Counted from the first letter of the stretch, positions 53,610-63,057 are shown. The stretch: DNA of 64,000 nucleotides from Chryseobacterium jejuense (GCF_017877355.1 NZ_JAGIPR010000005.1:186001-250000), one strand, 5' to 3'. Translations and numbers: made by a program. The notes: generated by a model from the letters alone, not told the origin.

Positions 53610-53963
53610 ATGAAAAAGTTATTCATTCATTGTATACCGGTTGTGATAAGTTTTATATGGCTTGTTGCTGAATGTAAGACATTTAATCCGATAATACTGA
53701 AAGGACCAGACTTCTTGAAATTCTATTTGATTCTGGTACTTGGATTTTATGTCTCAATCTTTATCGTAAAATCGGCAGGGGAAAGAGTTTCACCAACAAT
53801 TTTTTATTTTCTAATGGGTATTGGCTGTTTGGGAATTGTCAAACTGATCCGGGGAATCATGTTGGGAAAACCAATTGGCTTCTTAGCTATGATATTAATT
53901 GCAGAGTTGGTTATTGCATTTTTATTGATGAGTTGGAAATTCAATGATAAACTCAAACAATAA
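53610..53963 (+). CDS. Small integral membrane protein, 117 aa
   Basis: This is an unrecognised membrane protein with four predicted helices (about 5-20, 35-54, 63-84 and 90-109) and a short charged C-terminus. It lies 28 bases after the GRDP-like gene and is followed by a hairpin, so the two form a two-gene operon. Confidence 0.7.
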   Translation: MKKLFIHCIPVVISFIWLVAECKTFNPIILKGPDFLKFYLILVLGFYVSIFIVKSAGERVSPTIFYFLMGIGCLGIVKLIRGIMLGKPIGFLAMILIAELVIAFLLMSWKFNDKLKQ

Positions 53964-53972
53964 AAAAACAAA

Positions 53973-53993
53973 CCCGAAACAAAATGCTTCGGG
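53973..53993. terminator. Convergent terminator hairpin
   Basis: CCCGAA pairs with TTCGGG around a 9-base loop. T-rich DNA flanks it on both strands, so it can end both the membrane-protein operon on the plus strand (stop at 53963) and the 68-aa gene on the minus strand (stop at 54014). Confidence 0.65.
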
Positions 53994-54013
53994 CTTTATA
54001 TAAGATAGTGGGA

Positions 54014-54220
54014 TTAATTGTTCTCTTTGTCTTTTACTTGCTTATAACCGTATTTTCTGACCATAATGGAGGTAAGAACCACTAAAATAAGGCTAATGGC
54101 AATATTCGATTGGTCAGGATGTACAATTGCCTGATAAAGATTGTAGCCGAAAATGGCAGATACCAAAGCGATTAAAATACTGTTGGCAAAAGCATACTGA
54201 TTTTTTGTAGTTGTTTTCAT
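54014..54220 (-). CDS. Small two-helix membrane protein, paralogue B
   Basis: This 68-aa protein is a paralogue of the product at 51512-51718, sharing length, two hydrophobic segments (about 14-30 and 40-56) and GYNLYQ/HPDQS/LTSIMVRKYG. Its upstream region matches that of the paralogue for about 60 bases (CATTATGAAAAC start region and the TGTCATAC tract). Unknown function; probably a stably kept duplicate. Confidence 0.75.
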   Translation of the reverse strand: MKTTTKNQYAFANSILIALVSAIFGYNLYQAIVHPDQSNIAISLILVVLTSIMVRKYGYKQVKDKENN

Positions 54221-54310
54221 AATGGTATTTTTTATTGTTATTTACTCAGTAAGTATGACAATTCAAAATACGTTACAGAAAAATTTTAAAATTATTGCTT
54301 TTAGAAAAAG

Positions 54311-54339
54311 AAACCCGAAACAAAAATTGCTTCGGGTTT
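54311..54339. terminator. Bidirectional terminator downstream of mnmA
   Basis: AAACCCGAA and TTCGGGTTT form a perfect 9-bp stem with an 11-base loop, with T-rich flanks on both strands. It lies about 90 bases beyond the mnmA stop. The rest of 54221-54426 shows nothing more than the conserved upstream region of the 68-aa gene. Confidence 0.7.
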
Positions 54340-54426
54340 TATATATCATTAAGTATTGCTCTTAATTTTGTCTGGTTTCTGGTTCAATGAACAGATCAGT
54401 ATTACGTATCTCACACCTCAAAACCA

Positions 54427-55614
54427 TTACGAAATCACACCACTTCCAATCAGCTCTTCATCCAAATACCATGAAGCAAACTGTCCTTCAGCAATAGCAG
54501 ACTGCGGCTCTTCAAACTCAACATAAAAAGCGTCTTCAAACTGATAAACAGTTGCTTTCTGTAAAGACTGTCTGTATCTGAATCTGGCCATTACTTCCAT
54601 AGATTCTCCATTTTGAAGTCTCATATCCTCACGAACCCAGTGAAGCTCGGAATTGTCTATTTTCAAAGCTTTTTTGTAAAGTCCAGGGAAATGATTTCCT
54701 TCTCCCACAAAAAGGATATTGTTTTCCATGTCTCTGGATACTATGAAACAGCTTTCTTTATGTCCGCCAATTCCTAATCCTCTACTTTGTCCGATCGTAA
54801 AAAATTGAGCCCCTTGGTGCTTCCCGATAACTTTTCCGTCAGTTTTTTTATAATTGATTTTTCTTGATAAGAAGTTAAGTTCTTCCTCCTTATTAGAGAA
54901 TTCAGGTGTTTCTTCAGCAAATAAAGGCGAGTCTTTGAAAATTTCTACAATTTCTCCTTCGTTTGGTTTAAGTTGTTGCTGTAAAAACTGTGGCAGGCTC
55001 ACCTTTCCGATAAAACATAATCCCTGAGAATCTTTTTTATCAGCCGTTACCAAGCCAATTTCTTTTGCAATCTCTCTTACCTGAGGTTTGGTAAGCTCTC
55101 CGATAGGAAATAAAGCTTTTGATAACTGATCCTGATTTAGCTGGCAAAGGAAATAAGACTGATCTTTATTGTTATCCTTTCCTGCCAAAAGATGGAAAAT
55201 TTCCTTTCCATTTTCATCAATAGTAGAATGTACTCTTGCATAATGCCCTGTTGCAACTTTATCGGCGCCTAAAGACATGGCAGTCTTCATAAAAACATCG
55301 AATTTTACTTCTCTGTTACACAATACATCAGGATTCGGAGTTCTCCCTCTTTGATATTCCTCGAACATATAATCTACAATACGTTCCTTGTAAAGTTCGC
55401 TCATATCGATTACCTGAAATGGAATTCCCAGCTTCTGGGCTACCATTAAAGCATCATTACTGTCTTCGATCCACGGACATTCATCTTCCAATGTTACCGA
55501 AGCATCATTCCAGTTTCTCATAAACAAAGCCACTACTTCATGACCTTGCTGTTGTAGCAAATATGCTGTAACACTCGAATCTACACCTCCTGAGAGGCCT
55601 ACTACTATTTTCAT
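54427..55614 (-). CDS. mnmA: tRNA-specific 2-thiouridylase MnmA
   Basis: This 395-aa cytoplasmic enzyme thiolates uridine-34 of tRNA-Lys, -Glu and -Gln. The ATP-binding PP-loop is SGGVDSS (8-14). The catalytic cysteines are Cys99 in [12 protein letters not shown] and Cys200 in [16 protein letters not shown] and DQSYFLCQL are further family motifs, and the C-terminal beta-barrel is complete (RFRYRQ ... [19 protein letters not shown]). A promoter -7 box (TATTTTTG) lies upstream at 55665-55672. Confidence 0.97.
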   Translation of the reverse strand: MKIVVGLSGGVDSSVTAYLLQQQGHEVVALFMRNWNDASVTLEDECPWIEDSNDALMVAQKLGIPFQVIDMSELYKERIVDYMFEEYQRGRTPNPDVLCNREVKFDVFMKTAMSLGADKVATGHYARVHSTIDENGKEIFHLLAGKDNNKDQSYFLCQLNQDQLSKALFPIGELTKPQVREIAKEIGLVTADKKDSQGLCFIGKVSLPQFLQQQLKPNEGEIVEIFKDSPLFAEETPEFSNKEEELNFLSRKINYKKTDGKVIGKHQGAQFFTIGQSRGLGIGGHKESCFIVSRDMENNILFVGEGNHFPGLYKKALKIDNSELHWVREDMRLQNGESMEVMARFRYRQSLQKATVYQFEDAFYVEFEEPQSAIAEGQFASWYLDEELIGSGVIS

Positions 55615-55664
55615 TGTATTTCAATTTTACGAAACTCTTAACGGGAGTTCTTAGTTTGACGCGG

Positions 55665-55672
55665 CAAAAATA
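55665..55672 (-). promoter_or_regulatory. -7 box of mnmA
   Basis: Read on the minus strand this is TATTTTTG, a full match to TAnnTTTG, about 50 bases before the mnmA ATG. A clear -33 TTG is not seen at the expected distance. Confidence 0.5.
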
Positions 55673-55823
55673 CAACTAAATAAATTCGTAAAAAAACCAT
55701 AATTTTAAACATTGATAAAAACGATAGGAATATCAAAGCCGCCAATCATGAAGTTTACAACATCCAAAAGCAGGTTGAATAAGGATGGTTTATAGATTTT
55801 AGAACAAAATAAAATATTTAAAT

Positions 55824-56351
55824 ATGAAAAAGTTTATTATTTCTACGGTGCTGGTCGTTTCCGGATCTGCATTTTCCCAGGTTTCAATAGGGACGCCAAT
55901 ACAGGAAAATAACAAATGGACCTTTGGGGGAGGAATAGGTCTTGGATTTGGAAGCAACAGTTCATTTTATCTGCAGGCTTCTCCAAGAGTAGGATATCGT
56001 CTTACTGAAGATCTTGAAGCGGGGGCTGTGGGAAGTGTTTCCTGGCAAACCTCAGATTATTATAGATCCACGATGTTTGGGATAGGGCCTTTTGCCAACT
56101 ATTATATTGCCCGCTCATTTTATTTAAGTGCCAACTTTCAGCATTACTTCATCAATTATAAAGATAAATACTATGATTATAAGTACAACAGAGAGGAAAA
56201 TGCATTATACCTTGGTGGTGGATACATGCAGAGAATTGGCAACAATTCTTTTATGCAGATTGGGTTAATGTATAATGTACTTTGGAAAGAGAATTCAAGT
56301 GTATTTTCAAATGGTCTGGTTCCGAATATTGGATTTGTGGTTGGACTTTAG
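55824..56351 (+). CDS. Outer-membrane beta-barrel protein
   Basis: This 175-aa protein has a signal peptide (MKKFIISTVLVVSGSAFSQ) followed by alternating polar/hydrophobic strands (WTFGGGIGLGFGSNSSFYLQ, SPRVGYRL, MFGIGPFANYYI, FYLSANFQHYF) typical of a small 8-strand barrel of the OmpW/OmpX-like porin fold. It ends in a hydrophobic strand (IGFVVGL). A near-consensus promoter precedes it: TTG at 55775, 15 bases, TAGATTTT at 55793. Function unknown. Confidence 0.8.
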   Translation: MKKFIISTVLVVSGSAFSQVSIGTPIQENNKWTFGGGIGLGFGSNSSFYLQASPRVGYRLTEDLEAGAVGSVSWQTSDYYRSTMFGIGPFANYYIARSFYLSANFQHYFINYKDKYYDYKYNREENALYLGGGYMQRIGNNSFMQIGLMYNVLWKENSSVFSNGLVPNIGFVVGL

Positions 56352-56420
56352 GATCTGTCCAGATCTTTTCAAAAGTATAGGAAAGACTTTTGGGGTGATT
56401 CAATAGAAGAGAAGTAGCTT

Positions 56421-56445
56421 AGATTCTTCCTTCATCAGAATGACA
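56421..56445. repeat. Partial copy of the 41011-41184 palindromic repeat
   Basis: AGATTCTTCCTTCATCAGAA matches the right arm at 41112 with one difference and continues into TGACA, the element's terminal motif. It is a decayed half element in the 256-base gap 56352-56607, which otherwise holds only the terminator at 56558. Confidence 0.5.
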
Positions 56446-56557
56446 TTATGCTGTTTACACATAATCTCGGCAGATTTTCAAGATTACGCAGATGATTTCA
56501 AACATCACAATATAAATTCAACAGGGATGGGCTTTAACCAAAACCTATAAAAAGCAA

Positions 56558-56584
56558 AAAGCACCGGGAAAATCCCAGTGCTTT
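56558..56584. terminator. Terminator downstream of clpC
   Basis: AAAGCAC-C-GGGA and TCCC-A-GTGCTTT form a stem of 11 pairs with one mismatch around a 3-base loop, with T-rich sequence on both strands. It lies 24 bases beyond the clpC stop on the minus strand, and could also end plus-strand transcription of the barrel gene. Confidence 0.85.
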
Positions 56585-56607
56585 TTTATTAAAATTAAAT
56601 TATTTAT

Positions 56608-59151
56608 TTAAGATTGAGGCGAAGATTTTTCAGCCGCTGATTTCTTAGGCTTTGAAGTTTTTCCACCTACTAACCCGTCTTTTGCTTCGTTAAGCTCAAG
56701 AACTACAGTTTCACCTTCGTTCAGTTGTTTATTCACAAGCATTTCTGCTAATAAATCCTCAATGTACTTCTGGATGGCTCTCTTCAATGGTCTTGCACCG
56801 AAGTCCTTATCCCATCCTTTTTCAGAAATAAAGTCTTTTGCTTCCTCGGTTAATTCCACTTTATAACCTAACTTTTCAAGTCTGCCATAAAGCTTGTTAA
56901 GCTCGATATCAATGATTTTCTTGATGTCATCCTGTACAAGAGAGTTGAAGATCACAATGTCATCAATTCTGTTTAAGAATTCCGGAGCAAATGCTTTTTT
57001 AAGGGCATTTTCAATGGTACTTCTTGCTCTTGAATCTGTATTGGTTTTTTTAGCTGAAGTTCCGAAACCTACACCATCTCCGAAATCTTTAAGATCTCTT
57101 GTTCCAATATTGGACGTAAGAATGATGATTGTATTTCTGAAGTCGATTTTTCGACCTAAACTATCGGTAACGTGACCTTCATCCAGAATTTGCAACAGGA
57201 TATTGAATACATCCGGGTGAGCTTTTTCAATCTCATCCAAAAGAACCACAGCATAAGGTTTTCTTCTTACCGCTTCAGTCAGCTGACCACCTTCTTCGTA
57301 TCCAACGTATCCCGGAGGCGCACCTACTAATCTTGAAACAGCGAATTTTTCCATGTATTCACTCATATCAATTCGGATCAAAGACTCATCGGACTCAAAA
57401 AGCTCTCTCGCCATTACTTTGGCAAGCTCAGTTTTACCAACCCCTGTTGTTCCAAGGAAGATAAATGTACCAATCGGACGGTTTGGATCTTTAAGGCCTG
57501 CTCTGTTTCTTTGAATAGCTTTCACTACCTTTTTCACAGCATCTTCCTGACCGATAACTTTTCCGTTAAGTTTTTCATCCATTTGAGCCAGTTTATCAAG
57601 TTCGTTCTTACCAACTTTCGTTACTGGAACCCCACTCATCATAGAAACTACTTCCGCAACATTTTCTTCGCTTACGGTTTCTTTTTTCTCTTTTACATCC
57701 TTATCCCATTTGTCCTGGGCAGCATTTAGTTCCATCTGAAGACGTTCTTCTTCATCTTTAAGCTTTCTTGCCTCAAGATAATCCTGAGCTTTCACCGCTT
57801 TTTGTTTCAATTCCTTGATCTCTTCAATTTTCTTTTCAAAATCAATGATTTCCGTAGGAACTTTCATGTTCTTGATGTAAACTCTTGACCCTGCCTCATC
57901 CATCGCATCAATAGCTTTGTCCGGTAAGAAACGATCTGTAATATATCTCGATGTCAAATTGACACACGCTGTAATGGCTTCAGGCGTATAAATTACATTG
58001 TGATGCTCTTCATACTTATCCTTAATCTGGTTCAAAATCTGAATGGTTTCTTCAATAGAAGTAGGTTCCACCATTACTTTTTGGAATCTTCTTTCTAAAG
58101 CCCCGTCTTTTTCAATATATTGACGGTATTCATCCAGAGTAGTTGCTCCAATGCATTGAATCTCACCTCTAGCCAACGCGGGTTTGAACATGTTGGATGC
58201 ATCTAAACTTCCTGTAGAACTTCCTGCACCTACAATGGTGTGAAGCTCATCAATAAATAAGATGACATCTCTGTTTTTTTCCAGCTCAGTCATAATGGCC
58301 TTCATTCTTTCTTCAAACTGACCACGATACTTAGTTCCTGCTACTAAACTAGCAAGGTCTAATGTGATAACACGTTTTCCGTAAAGAACTCGGGAAACTT
58401 TTTTCTGCTGAATTCTTAAAGCTAACCCTTCCGCAATTGCAGATTTACCAACTCCGGGCTCCCCAATAAGAAGCGGGTTGTTTTTCTTTCTACGGGATAA
58501 GATCTGAGATACTCGCTCAATTTCTTTCTCACGTCCGATTACTGGGTCTAATTTTCCATCCCTTGCTAGAGATGTTAAATCTCTACCAAAGTTGTCCAAC
58601 GTAGGAGTTTTGCTTTTTGCAGAGCCTAGATTTCCTGTAGGCTTTCTCATTTGCTCAAATTCCTCTCTTTCATCATCGTCATCATAAGCACTCATTTGTG
58701 GTGACTGCCCGGAATTTTTAAGCATAGTCTGGTACTCTCTTGAAACACCTTCATAGTCGATGTCATAAGCTCCCAAAATATTTGAAGTAGGATCCTCATA
58801 TTTATATAGAATACCTAAAAGCAGGTGAACGGTATTAATTTCATTGCTTTTGTATTGTCGGCATTCTAACTCCGCACGTTTAATAGCATGATCTGCCATT
58901 TTGGTGAAAGAAATATTGGTAACCTCCTCAGAAATAGGATTAAGACTTGCTGTATTTAGAGTTTCAATTTTTCTTCTGATTTGTGTTAAATCCGCATTGA
59001 GGTTTTGAAGGATTTCTTTTGCAGAGTTTTCCGTTTTTATAATACCTAAAAGTAGATGTTCTGTATTAAGAAATTCACTTTTCAGCCTCTTAGCTTCGCT
59101 TTTGCTTTGTTTGAACACCTGGCTCAAACCTTGTGAAAACTTATAATCCAT
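56608..59151 (-). CDS. clpC: ATP-dependent Clp protease ATP-binding subunit ClpC
   Basis: This is an 847-aa Hsp100 unfoldase that feeds substrates to ClpP. Two Clp_N repeats (about 1-145) are followed by a linker. AAA-1 has Walker A GEPGVGKS (230-237) and Walker B VILFIDELHT. A UVR-type coiled region (LEARKLKDEEERLQ) marks ClpC rather than ClpB. AAA-2 has GTTGVGKT and VVLLDEIEK, then a C-terminal D2 domain and a Lys/Ser-rich tail. I chose the second ATG (59151), which gives the family-typical start MDYKFSQGL; an ATG four codons upstream (59163) is also in frame. Confidence 0.96.
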   Translation of the reverse strand: MDYKFSQGLSQVFKQSKSEAKRLKSEFLNTEHLLLGIIKTENSAKEILQNLNADLTQIRRKIETLNTASLNPISEEVTNISFTKMADHAIKRAELECRQYKSNEINTVHLLLGILYKYEDPTSNILGAYDIDYEGVSREYQTMLKNSGQSPQMSAYDDDDEREEFEQMRKPTGNLGSAKSKTPTLDNFGRDLTSLARDGKLDPVIGREKEIERVSQILSRRKKNNPLLIGEPGVGKSAIAEGLALRIQQKKVSRVLYGKRVITLDLASLVAGTKYRGQFEERMKAIMTELEKNRDVILFIDELHTIVGAGSSTGSLDASNMFKPALARGEIQCIGATTLDEYRQYIEKDGALERRFQKVMVEPTSIEETIQILNQIKDKYEEHHNVIYTPEAITACVNLTSRYITDRFLPDKAIDAMDEAGSRVYIKNMKVPTEIIDFEKKIEEIKELKQKAVKAQDYLEARKLKDEEERLQMELNAAQDKWDKDVKEKKETVSEENVAEVVSMMSGVPVTKVGKNELDKLAQMDEKLNGKVIGQEDAVKKVVKAIQRNRAGLKDPNRPIGTFIFLGTTGVGKTELAKVMARELFESDESLIRIDMSEYMEKFAVSRLVGAPPGYVGYEEGGQLTEAVRRKPYAVVLLDEIEKAHPDVFNILLQILDEGHVTDSLGRKIDFRNTIIILTSNIGTRDLKDFGDGVGFGTSAKKTNTDSRARSTIENALKKAFAPEFLNRIDDIVIFNSLVQDDIKKIIDIELNKLYGRLEKLGYKVELTEEAKDFISEKGWDKDFGARPLKRAIQKYIEDLLAEMLVNKQLNEGETVVLELNEAKDGLVGGKTSKPKKSAAEKSSPQS

Positions 59152-59275
59152 AATATATCTCATTAGAATAAAAGCAACATTGCCATTTATTCATTATCTA
59201 AATTACAAATATTTTACCAAAAATCAATAAATGACTTTATGGCAGAAAAAATTTTATTATCTTATTGAAAATGAT

Positions 59276-59283
59276 TAAGTTTG
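59276..59283 (+). promoter_or_regulatory. -7 box of the small membrane protein/glycosyltransferase operon
   Basis: TAAGTTTG matches TAnnTTTG and lies 19 bases before the ATG at 59303. The -33 region is not clear. Confidence 0.45.
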
Positions 59284-59302
59284 TTATCATTAAAAAATCT
59301 CA

Positions 59303-59527
59303 ATGAATCCTGAAATTATCACTTACGTCGGATACTCAGCCTCAGTTTTTATCGTATTGAGTTTCATACTGAAAGATGTAAGAAAAATCAGAATTGTTAA
59401 CATGATTGGCTGTGCCTGTTTTGTCATTTATGGTTTCTTTAGCGGACCTTTATGGCCGGTCATCATCCCGAACGGGCTTATTTGCTTTATTCAAATCTAT
59501 CATTTATTGCTTGGAAAAAAAGCTTAA
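59303..59527 (+). CDS. Small PQ-loop/YgjV-like membrane protein
   Basis: This 74-aa protein has three predicted membrane helices: VGYSASVFIVLSFILKDVRKIRIVN, IGCACFVIYGFFSGPLWPVI, PNGLICFIQIYHLLLGK. The pattern ..F.(L)KD.RK.RIVN.IGC..FVIYG.......P.I..N resembles YgjV and SemiSWEET half-transporters, which dimerise to make a sugar pore. Substrate unknown. Its stop codon overlaps the glycosyltransferase start by one base. Confidence 0.75.
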   Translation: MNPEIITYVGYSASVFIVLSFILKDVRKIRIVNMIGCACFVIYGFFSGPLWPVIIPNGLICFIQIYHLLLGKKA

Positions 59528-60639
59528 TGAAGAAAAAAATCATCACATCCGCCTTCAGTAATTTGTATACAGACCAGCGTATTGAAAAGGTATGCCGGAC
59601 TTTACATGAAAATGGGTATGATATTGAATTGATTGGAAATGATTGGAACGGAGCTGAAGAAATGCAGCGCCCTTATCCGTTCTCACGAATTCATTTGGCC
59701 TCCAAAAGTCTGAAAACGGCTTACTTTGAATTTAACTGGAAGCTCTACTATGAGCTCAAAAAAAAGGCAGATCAAAATACAATTCTTCATGCCAACGATA
59801 TTGATGCGTTGTATCCCAACTATCTTATTGCTCAGAAATTAAATATTCCTTTGGTTTTTGACAGTCATGAAATTTTTTCGGAAATGCCTGTTGTTCAGGG
59901 CAAAATGTCACAAAAATTGTGGCGGTATGTCGAAAAGACTGTTATTCCAAAGTTGATATGGATGATTACAGCAAGCGGAAGTTACGGAAAATGGTTTGAA
60001 AAAAAATATGGCATAAGCCCGGTGATTGTTCAAAATTCGCCCAGAAGATTTGATTTTAATCTTGATATTCCTGAAAATAATCCTAAAATACTTTTGTATC
60101 AGGGAGCTATTAACCCTTTCAGGGGAATTGACAAAGTGATCCTTGCCATGCATCATATGGATCATGTACAATTGAAAATTGCAGGCGATGGTCCAAGAAA
60201 GAAAGAATATGAAGAGCTTGTAGTGAAAGAAAGCCTTCAGGATAAAGTTCAGTTCCTTGGAAAATTAAAACCCGAAGACTTAAGAAAGGTTACACTAACT
60301 GCTGACTGCGGAATGAGTATTGAAGAGAATGGGGGAGACAGTTACCTGTATTCTCTGCCAAATAAGGTTTTAGATTGTATTCAGGCAAGAGTTCCTGTGA
60401 TTTTGTCAAACCTTCCCGAGCTTCAGAATATTAAAAATCAGTTTGATGTGGGTGAGTTAATTAAAGATCATCAGCCGAAAAACATTGCAGCTGCAGTAAA
60501 GAGAGTTTTAGCAAATGGAAGAATTAATTATCAGCCGGAACTGGAAAAAGCATCTAAAGTACTTTGTTGGGAGAATGAAGAAATAAAACTATTGCAGGTT
60601 TTTCAGAAAGCTTCTAATTCGTTAGGCTTTAAGCAATAG
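59527..60639 (+). CDS. Glycosyltransferase family 4
   Basis: This 370-aa GT-B glycosyltransferase likely acts on envelope glycans at the inner membrane. The C-terminal donor domain has LLYQGAINPFRGIDKVI, LKIAGDGPRKKEYEEL, VQFLGKLKPEDL and a late acidic EENGGDSYLYSLPNKVLD, the E-x7-E-like region of GT4. The start is the ATG at 59527, overlapping the previous stop (TAATG); the 25 extra upstream codons that stay open are a shadow of the preceding gene. The acceptor sugar is unknown. Confidence 0.88.
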   Translation: MKKKIITSAFSNLYTDQRIEKVCRTLHENGYDIELIGNDWNGAEEMQRPYPFSRIHLASKSLKTAYFEFNWKLYYELKKKADQNTILHANDIDALYPNYLIAQKLNIPLVFDSHEIFSEMPVVQGKMSQKLWRYVEKTVIPKLIWMITASGSYGKWFEKKYGISPVIVQNSPRRFDFNLDIPENNPKILLYQGAINPFRGIDKVILAMHHMDHVQLKIAGDGPRKKEYEELVVKESLQDKVQFLGKLKPEDLRKVTLTADCGMSIEENGGDSYLYSLPNKVLDCIQARVPVILSNLPELQNIKNQFDVGELIKDHQPKNIAAAVKRVLANGRINYQPELEKASKVLCWENEEIKLLQVFQKASNSLGFKQ

Positions 60640-60710
60640 ACTATTTTCATAGCATAATATTCCTGAAATTAGCTTGGGAACTAACACTTTAGGTCTAAAG
60701 CATAATTTAC

Positions 60711-60718
60711 TATCTTTG
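60711..60718 (+). promoter_or_regulatory. -7 box of the sufE operon
   Basis: TATCTTTG matches TAnnTTTG exactly, 21 bases before the sufE ATG. Upstream -33 sequence is poor. Confidence 0.55.
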
Positions 60719-60739
60719 CATAAAGAAATTTGATTTACA

Positions 60740-61159
60740 ATGACCATTAAGGAAAAACAGCAGGAAATTATCGACGAATTTGCGTTTCTTGACGATTGGG
60801 AGCAGAAATATGAATACATCATTGATCTTGGAAAAGAACTGAAAGGGCTTTCGGCAGATAAGAAAACAGATGAAAATCTGATTAAAGGCTGCCAGAGTAA
60901 AGTTTGGATTGATGCTGAATTTAAAGAAGGTAAACTTTTCTTTGATGCAGATTCAGACGGAATTTTACCAAAAGGTATTGTTTCTCTTTTGGTGAGCATT
61001 TACAGTGGGCATTCTACTCAGGAAATTTTAGATTCTGACTTTGAATTTATCTCAGAAATCGGATTACAGGAATTCCTTTCACCATCCAGAGCTAATGGGT
61101 TGATGGCCATGACTAAACAAATTAAATTTTACGCAGTAGCTTACCAGCTGAAATCATAA
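60740..61159 (+). CDS. sufE: SufE family cysteine desulfuration protein
   Basis: This 139-aa cytoplasmic protein stimulates SufS and accepts its persulfide during Fe-S cluster assembly. The sulfur-accepting Cys51 sits in LIKGCQSKVW, the family motif. The C-terminal part (GLQEFLSPSRANGLMAM) is typical. The stop is 2 bases before the start of the next gene, a likely operon with the two glycosyltransferases, unlike the usual suf operon setting. Confidence 0.95.
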   Translation: MTIKEKQQEIIDEFAFLDDWEQKYEYIIDLGKELKGLSADKKTDENLIKGCQSKVWIDAEFKEGKLFFDADSDGILPKGIVSLLVSIYSGHSTQEILDSDFEFISEIGLQEFLSPSRANGLMAMTKQIKFYAVAYQLKS

Positions 61160-61161
61160 TC

Positions 61162-62127
61162 GTGACCAGAATTTTAGCATATCGTTTTTCTGCATTTGGA
61201 GATGTTGCCATGACGGTTCCTGTTTTTAAGGAATTTTTGGAGCAAAATCCCGGTGTGGAGATTGTAATGGTTTCAAGAAAGAACTTTGAAGCATTGTTTG
61301 CAGGTGTTCCTAATGTTATATTTAAAGGAATTAATGTAGATGATTATAAAGGGTTCTTTGGACTGAGAAGATTGGGAGATGAATTGATTAAAGAATTCAA
61401 ACCGGATTATATTGCCAACCTTCATGATGTGATCAGAACCAAAATCTTGGATAAAATCTACAGGAGAAAAGGATTGAAGGTTTTCAAAATAAATAAAGGG
61501 AAAGAAGAAAAAGAACATCTTACTGATGTCTGGAATTTGGATAAAGTTCAATTAAAAAAAACAGTTGAACGTTATGCAGATGTTTTCCGTGAAATGGGTT
61601 TTAAGGTAGAGCTTTCACAAAAACTCAGACCGGTGTCGGAGCATAAATCAGGAATTGGGTTTGCTCCTTTTGCTCAACACAAAGGAAAAATGCTTCCACT
61701 GGAAAAATCATTTGAATTAGCCAGGCTTTTGGCTCAGAAACACACAGTATACTTCTTTGGAGGCGGAAAAAAAGAAACAGAAACCCTTGAATCCTGGGAA
61801 AGCAAGATTCCTAATACCAAAAGTCTTTCCGGAAAATTAAGCCTTAACGAAGAACTTCAGAAGATCTCAGAACTGGAAGTAATGATTTCTATGGACTCCG
61901 CGAATATGCATTTGGCAAGTCTTATGGGAACTCGATGTGTTTCTATATGGTGCGCAACACATCCTTACGCCGGATTTTTAGGATTCGGACAGAGTGAAGA
62001 TGATGTGGTGCAGGTAAAAGATCTTTCCTGCAGACCATGCTCCGTTTTTGGAGATAAAGAATGTTATAGGGGAGATTGGGCATGTCTTGAAGAATTCAGT
62101 ATCCAAAAAGTAGTTGAGAAAATCTGA
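61162..62127 (+). CDS. Glycosyltransferase family 9 (heptosyltransferase-like)
   Basis: This 321-aa GT-B enzyme resembles lipopolysaccharide heptosyltransferases. It starts MTRILAYRFSAFGDVAMTVPV, the usual GT9 N-terminus, and has GIGFAPFAQHKGKMLPLEKSFELA and SMDSANMHLASLMGT, the nucleotide-sugar region. The start codon is GTG at 61162. Four Cys near the C-terminus (CRPCSVFGDKECYRGDWAC) are common in flavobacterial members. It probably adds a core sugar to LPS. Confidence 0.9.
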   Translation: MTRILAYRFSAFGDVAMTVPVFKEFLEQNPGVEIVMVSRKNFEALFAGVPNVIFKGINVDDYKGFFGLRRLGDELIKEFKPDYIANLHDVIRTKILDKIYRRKGLKVFKINKGKEEKEHLTDVWNLDKVQLKKTVERYADVFREMGFKVELSQKLRPVSEHKSGIGFAPFAQHKGKMLPLEKSFELARLLAQKHTVYFFGGGKKETETLESWESKIPNTKSLSGKLSLNEELQKISELEVMISMDSANMHLASLMGTRCVSIWCATHPYAGFLGFGQSEDDVVQVKDLSCRPCSVFGDKECYRGDWACLEEFSIQKVVEKI

Positions 62128-62131
62128 CATC

Positions 62132-63016
62132 ATGAAGCTGTCAATCTGTATTCCTGTCTATAATTTTGATGTCCGTGAATTGGTTTTTGATTTAAAAAAA
62201 GAAATTGACAGCCAGGGATTAGACGCAGAAATTATATTGATAGATGATGCGTCTGATGCTGCTTTTAAATCAATCAACAAAGAACTTCAGAGCCAGGTGA
62301 AAAAACTGGTTTTCCTGGAAGAAAATATAGGGCGTTCCAGAATCCGTAATCTCTTTCTGCAATATTCTTCGGGGAACTATCTTTTATTCCTTGATTGTGA
62401 CGTTAAAATAGCTGGGAAAACTTTTCTGTGGAATTATATATCCGAAATAAATAGACAGCCGAATTTAGAGCTTATTTACGGAAGCTTTACAATTGATCCC
62501 CAATATGCATCAACTCTTAGAAACAGGTATTCTGTGGAAAGAGAAATTTTTTTTGGCAGTAGGTCCTATGATTTTTCATTATTTAAAACCGTTAATTTTA
62601 TTATCTCAAAAAAAGTTTTTGCAAAATTCCCTTTTAACGAAACGCTGACAGAATATGGATATGAAGATTTCGTTTTTGCCAAACTCCTTGAGCAAAATAA
62701 AATAAAATTCTTGGCTATGGCTAATCCTGTTATTCATGTTGATGATACCAGTAATGCTATTTTTATGGAGAAAGCGGAAATAGGGATGGGGTCTTTATTC
62801 AGGCTTTCAAAAAATCCTAAAAACAGTGCTTTTATTAAGGATATTAAGGTGTATAAAGCAGCAGTAATATTGAAACAGTTTGGGTGTATTCCATTGTTTC
62901 TCTCCATTTATAAAGTTTTTGAGAATAGGGTAAAAACGAATCTTCTTTCAAAGAGTCCCAATATACGGTATTTTGACTTTTATAAATTGGCTGTGTTGAT
63001 AAGAAAGATGAAATAA
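62132..63016 (+). CDS. Glycosyltransferase family 2
   Basis: This 294-aa GT-A glycosyltransferase has LSICIPVYNFD near the N-terminus, IILIDDASD, ENIGRSRIRNLF and the metal-binding FLDCDVKI (DxD-type), followed by YGYEDFVFAKLLE with the catalytic acidic ED. The start is ATG 62132; the longer frame from TTG 62114 overlaps the preceding gene. It is the last gene of the sufE-GT9-GT2 run. The acceptor is unknown. Confidence 0.88.
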   Translation: MKLSICIPVYNFDVRELVFDLKKEIDSQGLDAEIILIDDASDAAFKSINKELQSQVKKLVFLEENIGRSRIRNLFLQYSSGNYLLFLDCDVKIAGKTFLWNYISEINRQPNLELIYGSFTIDPQYASTLRNRYSVEREIFFGSRSYDFSLFKTVNFIISKKVFAKFPFNETLTEYGYEDFVFAKLLEQNKIKFLAMANPVIHVDDTSNAIFMEKAEIGMGSLFRLSKNPKNSAFIKDIKVYKAAVILKQFGCIPLFLSIYKVFENRVKTNLLSKSPNIRYFDFYKLAVLIRKMK

Positions 63017-63057
63017 AACGAACTCTCATGAATAGGAGAGAAGTATTAAAAATAAAA

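Noticed and set aside
59452..59526. N-terminal extension of the GT4 glycosyltransferase
   Set aside because: It overlaps the small membrane protein gene in another frame; the ATG at 59527 overlaps that gene's stop and gives a normal GT4 N-terminus.
62114..62131. TTG start of the GT2 glycosyltransferase
   Set aside because: It overlaps the end of the GT9 gene; ATG 62132 places the conserved LSICIPVYN motif right after the start, as is usual.
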